The translations under genes and the position numbers were made by a program. A model generated the notes under the pieces. The model was not told the DNA's origin. It did no database searches and saw only the letters and a program-made list of their open reading frames with translations. From assembly GCF_003335585.1 (NCBI RefSeq), contig NZ_QBFD01000005.1:124001-188000 (forward strand): a stretch of DNA of 64,000 bases. The letters run 5' to 3'. This DNA comes from Sulfitobacter sp. DFL-14 (lineage in GTDB: Bacteria; Pseudomonadota; Alphaproteobacteria; Rhodobacterales; Rhodobacteraceae). Positions 1 through 7,789 of the stretch are shown here, piece by piece. The number at the start of each line of letters is the position of its first letter. The stretch's first letter is position 1.

Positions 1-288
1 CCTTGGCCCAATCGGGGCAACGATTGGCGCCCCATGCACATTCACGTCTCAGTGTTCGGAAATAGTTTTGGTCAGCGCTTGATTACCCAGATGTATTTCG
101 AAGGTGATCCGCTGATCAATCACTGCCCGATTGCCGCAACAATCAAAGACCGCAGCCAACTTGACCGGCTTGTGGCCCCGCTTGATTTCTCAAAGTCGCG
201 CCCGCTCGATTTCCTAGCGTACAAGTTTGACATCGTGTTGCGCGGCAGGCGTCAAACCATGTTCGAAAACAAATTGGAGGGAATGTAA
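1..288 (+). CDS. pcaH: Protocatechuate 3,4-dioxygenase beta subunit, C-terminal part
   Basis: The frame is open from the first base and reads PWPNRGNDWRPMHIHVSVFG, the conserved C-terminal region of the beta subunit of protocatechuate 3,4-dioxygenase, including the His-X-His iron-ligand segment. The enzyme is a cytoplasmic non-heme Fe(III) intradiol dioxygenase that cleaves protocatechuate to 3-carboxy-cis,cis-muconate. The N-terminal part lies before the window. The alpha subunit gene follows after one base, as in other pcaHG pairs, so the two are co-translated. Confidence 0.93.
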   Translation, partial: PWPNRGNDWRPMHIHVSVFGNSFGQRLITQMYFEGDPLINHCPIAATIKDRSQLDRLVAPLDFSKSRPLDFLAYKFDIVLRGRRQTMFENKLEGM

Positions 289-289
289 A

Positions 290-895
290 ATGAGCCAGAA
301 GTTAAATACCTTGATTGAATCCGCTTCTCAAACTGCGGGCCCTTATGTTCACATCGGCCTAATGCCGACCTATGCAGGCAATGCTGGCTATTATGACGAA
401 GAAATCGGCACCACCCCATTTCTAGACGAGGGCAATGCCAAAGGCGAGATTGTCGAGATCGTCGGCTCTGTGTTTGATGGCACCGGTTGGGCGATGCGCG
501 ATGCGTTGATCGAAAGCTGGCAATGTGACGCGAGCGGCCTGTTTGCGGGCGCAGAAGGTTCGGATCCGGCCTTTACCGGCCACTGCCGTTTTGCCGCCGA
601 CGCGGACTCCGGTGAATTTACACTGCGCACGGTCAAACCCGCCCCCACCACGGGGCGTGGCGGTGTTAAACTCGCGCCGCATATCTCGCTTTGGGTTGTG
701 GCGCGGGGGATTAACATCGGCCTGCAAACCCGCATCTATTTCGAAGATGAGGACAATTCCAACGATCCACTTTTGAACCGGATCGAACAACGTCCGCGCG
801 TTGACACGCTAATCGCCAAAAAGACCGGCGACGGGAAATACAGATTTGATATTCGGCTTCAAGGCGCTGGCGAAACCGTGTTTCTAGATATCTAA
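290..895 (+). CDS. pcaG: Protocatechuate 3,4-dioxygenase alpha subunit
   Basis: The product is 201 residues, the usual length of PcaG. It starts MSQKLNTLIESASQTAGPYVHIG, the typical alpha-subunit opening, and ends in the intradiol dioxygenase fold (YFEDEDNSNDPLLNRI). I chose the ATG at 290 rather than an upstream in-frame start at 227 because homologues begin there, and because GGAGGGAAT precedes it within the end of pcaH. PcaG pairs with PcaH to form the protocatechuate-cleaving oligomer. It lies between pcaH and pcaB, as expected for a beta-ketoadipate pathway operon. Confidence 0.93.
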   Translation: MSQKLNTLIESASQTAGPYVHIGLMPTYAGNAGYYDEEIGTTPFLDEGNAKGEIVEIVGSVFDGTGWAMRDALIESWQCDASGLFAGAEGSDPAFTGHCRFAADADSGEFTLRTVKPAPTTGRGGVKLAPHISLWVVARGINIGLQTRIYFEDEDNSNDPLLNRIEQRPRVDTLIAKKTGDGKYRFDIRLQGAGETVFLDI

Positions 896-961
896 ACCTG
901 CACCGATATGATTAAATGGGGTGCATGATGCGCCCCATTTTTACGTGATTAGGAAATCGCG

Positions 962-2014
962 ATGACTGTATCTGCCTTCAATCACCTATGGCTTTCGGGA
1001 TTATTTGGTGATCTCGCAATGGGCGAAGTATTTTCGCCCGAAAGGCAAATGGCGCACATGCTCGCCTTCGAGGCGGCGTGGTCACGCGCTTGCGGAGCGG
1101 CTGGGCTATTTGACCCGACTAGGGCCGAAACTGCCGCGTGTGCGATCGAAACAGCACAGGTCAATTATGCAGATATCGCAGCGGGAATGGCACAAGACGG
1201 CGTTCCGGTTCCGCGTTTGGTGAAACAGTTGCAAGCAATTGCGCCTGCCGATGCCCTGCACAAAGGTGCCACTTCACAAGATGTGGTCGACACGGCGCTG
1301 GCGATGACCCTGCGCGAGGCATCAGATCTGATTGCCGCTCGGTTGGCCGATTTGGAAACACATTTAATGGCACTAGAGGCCCGTTTCGGGGACAGGCCAC
1401 TTATGGGGCGCACCCGAATGCAGGCCGCCACCCAAATCACCGTGCGCGACCGGATATTGACATGGCACTGTCCATTGAAAGGGCATTTGGATCGGTTGGA
1501 GATGCTGCGTCCAAAGACCGAAAAGGTTCAGATCGGCGGTGCGTCGGGCGACCGCAAGGCGCTTGGTGACAAGGCCGATACGGTTGTCGCCGAGGTCGCC
1601 AAATCTCTTGGCCTCGCACCAACGAATAAAGCGTGGCACACTATGCGCGAAAGCGTGACTGAGTATGCTTCGTTTCTATCGCTAGTGAGCGGAACGCTGG
1701 GCAAGGTGGGTCAGGATATTGCCTTGATGTCCCAACAGGGCATCGAGGAAATTAGTATGTCTCGCGGTGGTGGATCGTCGGCAATGCCCCATAAACAAAA
1801 CCCTGTCGCAGCAGAACTATTGGTCACGCTGGCACGATTTAACGCAACCCAAGTCTCGGCGATGCACCACGCCATGGTGCATGAACAGGAACGTTCGGGC
1901 GCGGCTTGGGCGTTGGAGTGGATGATATTGCCGCAAATGGCGATGGCCACGGCGCGGGCGCTTACCGTAGCTATCGACCTGTCTCAGAATATCACCCGAT
2001 TGGGCAGTGATTAA
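962..2014 (+). CDS. pcaB: 3-carboxy-cis,cis-muconate cycloisomerase
   Basis: The product is 350 residues and belongs to the fumarase/aspartase superfamily. It shows the superfamily signature GGSSAMPHKQNPVAAELL near residue 270 and the TSQDVVDTA segment near residue 104. It converts 3-carboxy-cis,cis-muconate, the PcaGH product, to 4-carboxymuconolactone. The length fits the short alphaproteobacterial PcaB type rather than the roughly 450-residue Pseudomonas form. It follows pcaG after 66 bases and is probably in the same operon. The next gene downstream is a pobA relic on the other strand, so the operon appears to be cut here. Confidence 0.92.
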   Translation: MTVSAFNHLWLSGLFGDLAMGEVFSPERQMAHMLAFEAAWSRACGAAGLFDPTRAETAACAIETAQVNYADIAAGMAQDGVPVPRLVKQLQAIAPADALHKGATSQDVVDTALAMTLREASDLIAARLADLETHLMALEARFGDRPLMGRTRMQAATQITVRDRILTWHCPLKGHLDRLEMLRPKTEKVQIGGASGDRKALGDKADTVVAEVAKSLGLAPTNKAWHTMRESVTEYASFLSLVSGTLGKVGQDIALMSQQGIEEISMSRGGGSSAMPHKQNPVAAELLVTLARFNATQVSAMHHAMVHEQERSGAAWALEWMILPQMAMATARALTVAIDLSQNITRLGSD

Positions 2015-2022
2015 GCTACGCG

Positions 2023-2262
2023 CTAGAACGGCAGCCCGATGTAGTTTTCCGCCAAGTCGCGCCGCGCTGTTTCCGACGCCGCAAGGTGAGCCAGTGAGGC
2101 TTTGCGAATTTGTTCGGCAAAGGCGTCTTCACCGTCGAACCGGTGCAACATGGTGGTCATCTGCCAACTAAACCGCATCGCCTTCCAAATCCGCTCCGAT
2201 GCGCGGGCCGAATATTCATCGATGCCTGATTTGGAACCGGCCTTAACGGCGTCAAAGGGCAC
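2023..2262 (-). pseudogene. pobA: C-terminal fragment of 4-hydroxybenzoate 3-monooxygenase
   Basis: About 70 residues (SGIDEYSARASERIWKAMRF, then a segment reading SWQMTTMLHRF, ending in RDLAENYIGLPF) match the C-terminus of PobA, the FAD enzyme that makes protocatechuate from 4-hydroxybenzoate. The roughly 310 N-terminal residues are absent. Upstream on this strand the frame continues for a few codons into unrelated sequence. The catalytic FAD domain is missing, so this is a dead remnant. Its truncation point, around 2240-2270, marks the join between the pca cluster and the mobile-element module that follows. Confidence 0.8.
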
Positions 2263-2401
2263 CTGATTTGGAAATTGGACGTCGGATGGGGCTGTTAATC
2301 AGGGCGCTGCAAACAGAGAGCCAGAGAAAGGGAAGCCCGGATGCCGGGCTTGAAAGGATAGAGAGAGTCTCATCCGGGCCCGGTCTGAAAGGACCATCCC
2401 C

Positions 2402-4594
2402 ATGGCCAAGACCACAACCAAATCCATGGCTGCTAGCCGTAAAAAGACACCTGCAAAGCAGTCAGCACCCGAAGCAACCGGCGTATCCCGTTTCTCCGAC
2501 ATTCGCATGATCCCCCTCAACCAGCTGTCGCTCAGCCCGCTCAATGTGCGCAAAGTCGCGGCTAATGCCGCTGACGACGCCGAACTGCTGGCCAGCATTC
2601 GCGAAAATGGCATCAAACAGAACCTGGTGGTTCATGCGACCTCGGATTCGAGTTTCGCAGTGGATGCAGGTGGACGCCGCCTTAAAGCGCTGCAACAGCT
2701 TGCTGAAGACGAGGCAATTCCAACGGATCATCCAATCCCGTGCTTGATCGAGGACGAACGCGACGCTGTCGTCACCTCCGCCACAGAAAACCTTCAGCGC
2801 GCAGCCATGCACCCTGCCGATCAGTTCGAAGCCTTTGACAAGATGATTGGCGAGAGCCGCAGTGAAGACGAGATCGCGCTGAAGTTCGGCGTCTCGGTCG
2901 ATCTGGTGCGCCGCCGCCTTAAACTGGCCCGTGTTGCGCCCGAGATCATCGAACAGTTTCGCGCCAATGAAATCACGTTGGAATGCGTGATGGCCTTCAC
3001 GCTGACCGATGACCATGATCGACAATTGGCGATCTGGAATACGGTGAAGGACGGCTATCACATTCATCCGCAGTCGATCAAACGTCACCTGACCGAGATG
3101 GCACATTCGGCCAGTTCCAGCATTGGTCGTTTTGTCGGTGTTGAAGCTTATGAAGCGGCTGGCGGCGTGCTGTTGCGTGACCTCTTTGACGACAATGCCT
3201 CCTCTCACATGGAAAACCCCGAACTGTTGGAACGGCTGGCGGTGGAGAAGCTGCAGGTGGCGGCCAAACCCTTCGCGGCGGGTTGGAAATGGGTCGAAGT
3301 GCATCTTGCGGTGGATTACGGCGCGTTTCGTAGTTTTGGGCGGGTTTATCCGCAGGACATCGAACCTGATCCTGAGTTGCTCGCCGAAGAAACTCGCCTG
3401 ATGGCGCGTGAAGAAGAACTCGCATCCCAGAACGACGGTGAAGACTGGAGCGACGCGGAGACCGAAGAATACTACGCCATTGAGCCACGCTTGCGCGAGA
3501 TCGAGGTGCTGCAGCGAGAACGTCAGCCTTATGCCATCGAGGATCAAGCCATCGCAGGCTGTGTGCTGACCATCGCGCATGATGGATTGCTGCGCGTCGA
3601 AAAGGGTTTGGTGCGGCCTGAGGACATCCCAGCTGTACCCGTTGCCGGTGAAGATGCTGTAGAAGACGGTGATCAGGACGCCCCTGCCCGCCCTCAGGTC
3701 ACGCCGCCGACCTCATCAACGCCAGTGCCCGTCTCGGATCCGGCAACGACCTTGCGCAAAGCAGACGGCATTTCGGCCAGTCTGGCGGATGATTTGCGCG
3801 CAACGCGCCAGCATATCCTGCGTGCGCATTTGTCGGCAGACTATGACGTGGCTTTTGATGCGATGCTCTACGCGCTTTGCGAACAGGCTTTGTCGCATGC
3901 CTATGGCACTGCAGCGCTTAATGTCTCCATCGATCCGTTCCGCTCGCTCAACCGCGAAGCGCTGCACACGGATACCGTCGCCGAGAAGATGCTTGATGCA
4001 TTGGAGCGCGACTTGGCGATCGATTGGATGGAGCTGGAGAAACCTGAGGATTTTCGGGCGATGTCAGCCCTCCCTATTGCTGACAAACAGGCGCTCTTTG
4101 CCTGGGCCGTGGGTCTGGCGATCAAGCCGCAGCTTCTGTCTGACAATCACCCCTCCCCGATCATTGAGGAGATTGGTGCGCGTCTTGATGTTGATGTGGC
4201 GGCCTGTTGGCGCCCGACGGCGACCACCTATTGGGGTAGGGTCAACAAAACCCATGCTGTATCTACGGCACGTAAGCTCATTGGCGATAAATACGCCGAA
4301 GAACGTGCGCGGGAGCGCAAAGGCGATATCGCGGCCGCGATGGAACGGGCCTTTGCCGAAAACGCGATGGAGGCGGAAGGTCTCGATGTCGAAACAGCGA
4401 CCAAGACATCGTGCTGGCTGCCCGATGGGATGGCATTCGTGGATGTTGTCAGTGAAGAAGGCGTCATCGCCGAAGCCGGGGTTAATAGTGAGGCTGGCTC
4501 CTCAGTTGATAACGCACAAACGGCGAGCAATGGCACGAACTCCGACGCTGAGGCCGACGAACTCCCCGCCTTCATGACCGACGACGCGGCTTAA
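2402..4594 (+). CDS. Large ParB/RepB-like DNA-binding protein (730 aa)
   Basis: After a basic N-terminal tail, residues about 35-125 form a ParB N-terminal domain (LSPLNVRK, AGGRRLKAL, TENLQRAAMHP in place of the usual box III). It is followed by a helix-turn-helix near residues 155-185 (EIALKFGVSVDLVRRRLKLA). The remaining 500 or so residues are acidic and not recognised. It is far longer than chromosomal ParB (about 300 residues) and has no ParA partner beside it. Proteins of this type sit at the head of plasmid and ICE modules with strawberry-notch and Toprim genes in Rhodobacteraceae, as here. A role in partition, transcription or DNA maintenance is inferred, not shown. A hairpin terminator follows directly. 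Confidence 0.82.
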   Translation: MAKTTTKSMAASRKKTPAKQSAPEATGVSRFSDIRMIPLNQLSLSPLNVRKVAANAADDAELLASIRENGIKQNLVVHATSDSSFAVDAGGRRLKALQQLAEDEAIPTDHPIPCLIEDERDAVVTSATENLQRAAMHPADQFEAFDKMIGESRSEDEIALKFGVSVDLVRRRLKLARVAPEIIEQFRANEITLECVMAFTLTDDHDRQLAIWNTVKDGYHIHPQSIKRHLTEMAHSASSSIGRFVGVEAYEAAGGVLLRDLFDDNASSHMENPELLERLAVEKLQVAAKPFAAGWKWVEVHLAVDYGAFRSFGRVYPQDIEPDPELLAEETRLMAREEELASQNDGEDWSDAETEEYYAIEPRLREIEVLQRERQPYAIEDQAIAGCVLTIAHDGLLRVEKGLVRPEDIPAVPVAGEDAVEDGDQDAPARPQVTPPTSSTPVPVSDPATTLRKADGISASLADDLRATRQHILRAHLSADYDVAFDAMLYALCEQALSHAYGTAALNVSIDPFRSLNREALHTDTVAEKMLDALERDLAIDWMELEKPEDFRAMSALPIADKQALFAWAVGLAIKPQLLSDNHPSPIIEEIGARLDVDVAACWRPTATTYWGRVNKTHAVSTARKLIGDKYAEERARERKGDIAAAMERAFAENAMEAEGLDVETATKTSCWLPDGMAFVDVVSEEGVIAEAGVNSEAGSSVDNAQTASNGTNSDAEADELPAFMTDDAA

Positions 4595-4623
4595 GGTCTC
4601 CATTCCAACCGTAAACTCTGACT

Positions 4624-4650
4624 GGGCCGTCCTTGCACAAAGGGCGGCCC
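4624..4650 (+). terminator. Hairpin terminator after the ParB-like gene
   Basis: GGGCCGTCCTT and AAGGGCGGCCC pair around a 5-base loop, followed by TTTCC. It lies 30 bases after the stop codon. A near copy with the same loop (TTGCACAAAGGGCGG) follows the next gene at 5119, so the hairpins look like duplicated modular terminators. Confidence 0.6.
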
Positions 4651-4711
4651 TTTCCGTCTGGCGGGTTTCAAAAGTCGGAATGGTTCGGCTGGCCCGCCGC
4701 GGAGAGACCAA

Positions 4712-5092
4712 ATGGCAGCCCTACTTAAAGACGCACAAGTTGACGACACAGCCAAGATCGCAGCCCAAAACGACGCGTTTCGCGGGTCGATCTTGTTTTT
4801 CAATGACACTGAGAATACGCCGAAAGGACAGTTCGTGATGACCCGAGGCGTCATGGCACTGGGTCCAGATGCGCGCCTTGCCGCCACGCGGGCCGTTGCG
4901 GCGTTTCAAGCCTTCACGCCAGACAACGATCCCTACGGCTTTCATGAATTTGGAGCCGTCGAGGTTCTTGGCACCACGGTCTGGTTCAAAATTGACGCTT
5001 ATGACGTGAACTACGAATACGGCTCCCCCGATCCAAGTGATCCTGAGCAAACCCGCCGCGTTTTGACCCTGCTTCTACCGTCAGAATACTGA
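4712..5092 (+). CDS. DUF3768 family protein
   Basis: The product is 126 residues and matches what I know of DUF3768: an N-terminal NDAFR segment, a DNDPYGFHEFGAVEV core near residues 70-84, the WFKIDAYD segment, and the ending RVLTLLLPSEY. It has no signal peptide or membrane segment, so it is probably cytoplasmic. Its function is unknown. It recurs in plasmid and ICE modules with the ParB-like, strawberry-notch and Toprim genes that surround it here. Hairpins stand on both sides. Confidence 0.75.
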   Translation: MAALLKDAQVDDTAKIAAQNDAFRGSILFFNDTENTPKGQFVMTRGVMALGPDARLAATRAVAAFQAFTPDNDPYGFHEFGAVEVLGTTVWFKIDAYDVNYEYGSPDPSDPEQTRRVLTLLLPSEY

Positions 5093-5118
5093 CTCAACGC
5101 TCAAACCAGTTCCCTTTC

Positions 5119-5144
5119 GGATCGCCCTTGCACAAAGGGCGGTC
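5119..5144 (+). terminator. Hairpin terminator after the DUF3768 gene
   Basis: GGATCGCCCTT pairs with AAGGGCGGTCC around a short loop and is followed by TTTCG. It is closely similar in stem, loop and following bases to the hairpin at 4624, and the sequence after both reads TCTG(G/A)CGGGTT. Confidence 0.55.
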
Positions 5145-5211
5145 CTTTCGCTCTGACGGGTTGTCCAAGCACACGGGATACCTCCGTGTCGCCCGTCATG
5201 GAGACCCAGAA

Positions 5212-5505
5212 ATGGCACAATCACGCGACTATAAGATCACGCTCTACCCCGCACATCGCGATGGCGGCTTCGTTGTGACCCAGTTCACGATGATGGCGAG
5301 CTACCCCGAAAAACACGTCCAGGCTGCGGGCATGGATGACCTGATCGCGCAGATTACCGATTTTGCGATGGCGCATGGCGAAAGCTGTAGCGCTTCGGTG
5401 CGCTGCCTCGCGGCGCGCAAACCGCCCGGCTTCAAGAAAGCGACCGAGAACCTCTATTTCAACCTTGAGGAGCGCACGAAGGCGAAAGACCCAGACGCCG
5501 CATAG
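5212..5505 (+). CDS. Small conserved hypothetical protein of the mobile-element module
   Basis: The product is 97 residues (MAQSRDYKITLYPAHRDGG start). I do not recognise the family with certainty. The start at 5212 is preferred to an in-frame start at 5128 because the upstream 28 codons lie in the hairpin leader region. The protein is soluble and ends in a charged tail rich in Lys and Asp. It lies in the run of small genes between the ParB-like and strawberry-notch genes, all on the same strand and spaced by hairpins. No function is proposed. Confidence 0.6.
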   Translation: MAQSRDYKITLYPAHRDGGFVVTQFTMMASYPEKHVQAAGMDDLIAQITDFAMAHGESCSASVRCLAARKPPGFKKATENLYFNLEERTKAKDPDAA

Positions 5506-5529
5506 ACGCGCAAATTCCATCCAACTGTC

Positions 5530-5554
5530 GGCGGTCTTCGCCTTGGAGACCGCC
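5530..5554 (+). repeat. Perfect 8-bp hairpin ahead of the next small gene
   Basis: GGCGGTCT and AGACCGCC pair around a 9-base loop, 28 bases before the start at 5582. There is no T-run after it, so it could be a leader structure as well as a weak terminator. Confidence 0.45.
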
Positions 5555-5581
5555 GTGACGCAAACTCAAAGGACCAATCAC

Positions 5582-5965
5582 ATGACACAGACACTTGATT
5601 ACGCCGCGCAATATGCGGCAGCGCAAAAGAAGGCCGAAGCGGCCCGCGTTGAAACCCGAACAGCGCTTCTCACGGAGCTGCGCGCCTTGGGCGCGACGCT
5701 GCTTGAAGTGCAATACGAAGGCTATGGCGATTCCGGCAATGTCGAAGACGTGACGCCGACTCCGACGGAAATCAAACTCGATACCGAAGTGAACCGCCGC
5801 GTTGAAGATTTCGCCTGGGACTTCGCCTATGCGCTCAACCCCGGCTTTGAGAACAACGAAGGCGGATACGGCTCGTTGGAATGGAACCTCGAGACCGACA
5901 AGATCACCATCAGCCACAGCAATCGTTACGTGGAATCCGCCACCACCGAATACGAGGATTTATGA
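5582..5965 (+). CDS. Small conserved protein, probably DUF6878
   Basis: The product is 127 residues. It has a helical Ala/Lys-rich N-terminus (YAAQYAAAQKKAEAARVETR), then a mixed domain with VQYEGYGDSGNVEDV near residue 45 and a C-terminal GGYGSLEWNLETDKITISHS motif. From memory this matches DUF6878, a family of unknown function that travels with DUF6915 and strawberry-notch genes in Rhodobacterales mobile elements. The start at 5582 is set by homologue-like length and the preceding AAAGGACC. The stop codon is one base from the next start, so the two genes are translationally coupled. Confidence 0.65.
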   Translation: MTQTLDYAAQYAAAQKKAEAARVETRTALLTELRALGATLLEVQYEGYGDSGNVEDVTPTPTEIKLDTEVNRRVEDFAWDFAYALNPGFENNEGGYGSLEWNLETDKITISHSNRYVESATTEYEDL

Positions 5966-5966
5966 G

Positions 5967-6440
5967 ATGGCACATCCGCTACATCACGCCGAGAGTTCGG
6001 CGCGTCGCTTTGGTGGCGCGCCTGAGGATTATCAGGACGTGCATAATTGGTTTGACGCCAGCAAGGAGCATTTTGCGGTCTTCACCCACCGGGCATTGCG
6101 TCATCACACCCAAGGTGTCTTTGAGGCACAACGCATGTTTGGACTAACCCTGACCAACAGCGCGGGCCCGACCATTCCGATCCGCTGGATTGGGGAACAG
6201 CACGTCAAAGAGGATTGTCGGGGAAAGATCCCGTCCCTCGCCGATTGGCTGGGGCGCATTCAACCTCAGGCCTGGATGGCCAATGGGCATATTGATAAAG
6301 CATTAGAGGCGATGGTTGGTGATCCGCGAGCGGCGTGGATCGCGGCCGTCATGTCCCAACGGACCATCCTTGGCTATGAAGACTGGTTGCTGCGGCACAG
6401 TGTTCAGCGTGTCAAAATGCGGTCCAGCAAGGTCGTATAA
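5967..6440 (+). CDS. DUF6915 family protein
   Basis: The product is 157 residues and opens MAHPLHHAESSARRFGG, which I recognise as DUF6915. It is rich in His and Trp in its first 60 residues (DVHNWFDASKEHF, HRALRHHTQGVF), which suggests a metal-binding or catalytic fold, but no function is known. It starts one base after the previous stop and is followed by a strong hairpin at 6494. I chose the start at 5967 over in-frame codons further upstream because those overlap the preceding gene. Confidence 0.7.
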   Translation: MAHPLHHAESSARRFGGAPEDYQDVHNWFDASKEHFAVFTHRALRHHTQGVFEAQRMFGLTLTNSAGPTIPIRWIGEQHVKEDCRGKIPSLADWLGRIQPQAWMANGHIDKALEAMVGDPRAAWIAAVMSQRTILGYEDWLLRHSVQRVKMRSSKVV

Positions 6441-6493
6441 ACCAGCGCTTCGACGCGCATCCATTTCAACCCCCACCTCAAACAAAATGCAAC

Positions 6494-6530
6494 AAACCCG
6501 CCCTGCCCATTTGGCTGTTGGCGGGTTTGC
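6494..6530 (+). terminator. Perfect 10-bp hairpin
   Basis: CAAACCCGCC and GGCGGGTTTG form a perfect 10-bp stem with a 17-base loop. It stands 53 bases after the DUF6915 stop and 26 bases before the next start. The GGGTTTG end resembles an intrinsic terminator with a short U-tract. Confidence 0.55.
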
Positions 6531-6556
6531 TGTGTCTGGCATAAAGGAACATTTCC

Positions 6557-7189
6557 ATGCACGATCCGGTTCACGAAGAGGTCCATCACGGACATACGAT
6601 CAGAATCTACCATGACGAGGACGCGGAAAGCCCGCGAGACTGGTGCAACCTTGGGACGATGGTCTGTTGGCATCGACGCTACACTCTGGGCGATGATCAC
6701 AGATTTGGTGATCCTCACGCATTCCTTTGCGATCTCGCCGGTTGTGCCGATGAGACAGACCATTCGTTCCGGCGTTTGATGGAACTGGCCCAGAAACGGG
6801 CGGTAATTCTCCCCGTCTATCTCTATGACCATTCCGGCCTGGCGATGAACACCACGGGGTTCCACTGTCCTTGGGATTCCGGTCAGGTTGGGTTCATCTA
6901 TGTCACACTCGACGATGTGTGGAAGGAATTTGGCGTGATGCGCGTATCCAAGAAATTGCGAGCGCGCGTGGAAGATATGCTGCGATCAGAAGTCGAGACT
7001 TATGACGATTTCCTCGGTGGCAGGATTTACGGATACACGGTCGAGGTGGACGGCGAAGAGGTGGACGCCTGTTGGGGCTTTGTCGGAGATTTCGAGGAAC
7101 ATTGTTTGCCAGAGGCTCGCGCAGCCATTCCACGTCCTGGCCTCTCATCATCAATGGAGCAGAACGCTGCCGCCGCTCCGATGCCCTGA
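6557..7189 (+). CDS. Conserved hypothetical protein of phages and plasmids (210 aa)
   Basis: The product opens MHDPVHEEVHHGHTIRIYHD and carries a DWCNLGTMVCWHRRYTLGD segment near residue 30 and a YLYDHSGLAMNT segment near residue 88. I recall similar proteins from actinophages and plasmids, where they are annotated only as hypothetical. The C-terminus has a WGFVGDFEEHCLPEAR motif. There are no membrane segments. It is the last of the small genes before the strawberry-notch gene and is flanked by hairpins. Function unknown. Confidence 0.65.
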   Translation: MHDPVHEEVHHGHTIRIYHDEDAESPRDWCNLGTMVCWHRRYTLGDDHRFGDPHAFLCDLAGCADETDHSFRRLMELAQKRAVILPVYLYDHSGLAMNTTGFHCPWDSGQVGFIYVTLDDVWKEFGVMRVSKKLRARVEDMLRSEVETYDDFLGGRIYGYTVEVDGEEVDACWGFVGDFEEHCLPEARAAIPRPGLSSSMEQNAAAAPMP

Positions 7190-7227
7190 CGGCGCGATCT
7201 GCTTGCCAAAAAGAGCCAGAGGCAGGG

Positions 7228-7248
7228 CGGGAGGGGTGACCCCTCCCG
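7228..7248 (+). repeat. Perfect 9-bp hairpin ahead of the strawberry-notch gene
   Basis: CGGGAGGGG and CCCCTCCCG form a perfect 9-bp stem with a three-base TGA loop, 50 bases before the start at 7299. It has no U-tract and could act on leader RNA structure. Confidence 0.5.
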
Positions 7249-7298
7249 GGTGAGAGAGTGCGCGCGGGCTGGGGGAAACCCCAACCCGGAGAACGCCC

Positions 7299-7697
7299 AT
7301 GAATGCTCATCCCAAGACGACGGCCCTCGCCGCTGGCCCAATCGCAGAAACCCCAACCTCACCACCTCCCCCAGATTTTGCCAAATCTTTGATGCGCGCA
7401 GCGGAACAGCTGTTCATGCATTTCAAAGCGGGCAAACCTATTGATGCCAAAATGCTCCGCGCCGCGATGGAGGCGGCGTTTGGATCCAGTGATGCCCAAG
7501 GCGCGTGGATCTGGAAGGATGCCTATGATGCAGCTGAGGTTGCCCAGATCATGATGCTGTCGCGTTACGGCGCAGTGATGCAGCACCACGCCACATCCCC
7601 CGCAGCCTACCTCTCCATGATTGAACGTCTCGCAGCCCTCGCGCCGTCGCATACACGGCGGTCTGAGGACAGCGTGCGGTTGCAGCAGATGGCATGA
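7299..7697 (+). pseudogene. N-terminal fragment of the strawberry-notch-like protein
   Basis: The 132 residues contain DAKMLRAAMEAAFGSSDAQG and the SHTRRSEDSVRLQQ segment found just before the methylase domain of strawberry-notch-like plasmid proteins. After LQQ the reading frame runs two codons into an insertion element and stops. The continuing text (FSTPLPLAAIVAQ) resumes at 9194 in the next large gene. The two parts were one gene of about 1,468 codons before the insertion. Whether this 132-residue piece is stable or useful alone is unknown. Confidence 0.85.
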
Positions 7698-7703
7698 CCA
7701 TTC
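7694..7703 (+). repeat. Left subterminal inverted repeat of the IS1111-type element
   Basis: ATGACCATTC, matching the reverse complement of 9179-9188 exactly and placed five bases inside the left border. Confidence 0.75.
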
Positions 7704-7789
7704 TTGGCGCTTCAGTGCACGTGGGTCAGAATCGCCGGTGAGTGATCGCGGTCCGCACTCTTCTTCGGTCCGCAGCCGGAGGAGATGGC

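Noticed and set aside
2462-3580. A 372-codon open frame on the minus strand opposite the ParB-like gene
   Set aside because: It is the antisense shadow of a well-supported gene, has no family resemblance and no ribosome site.
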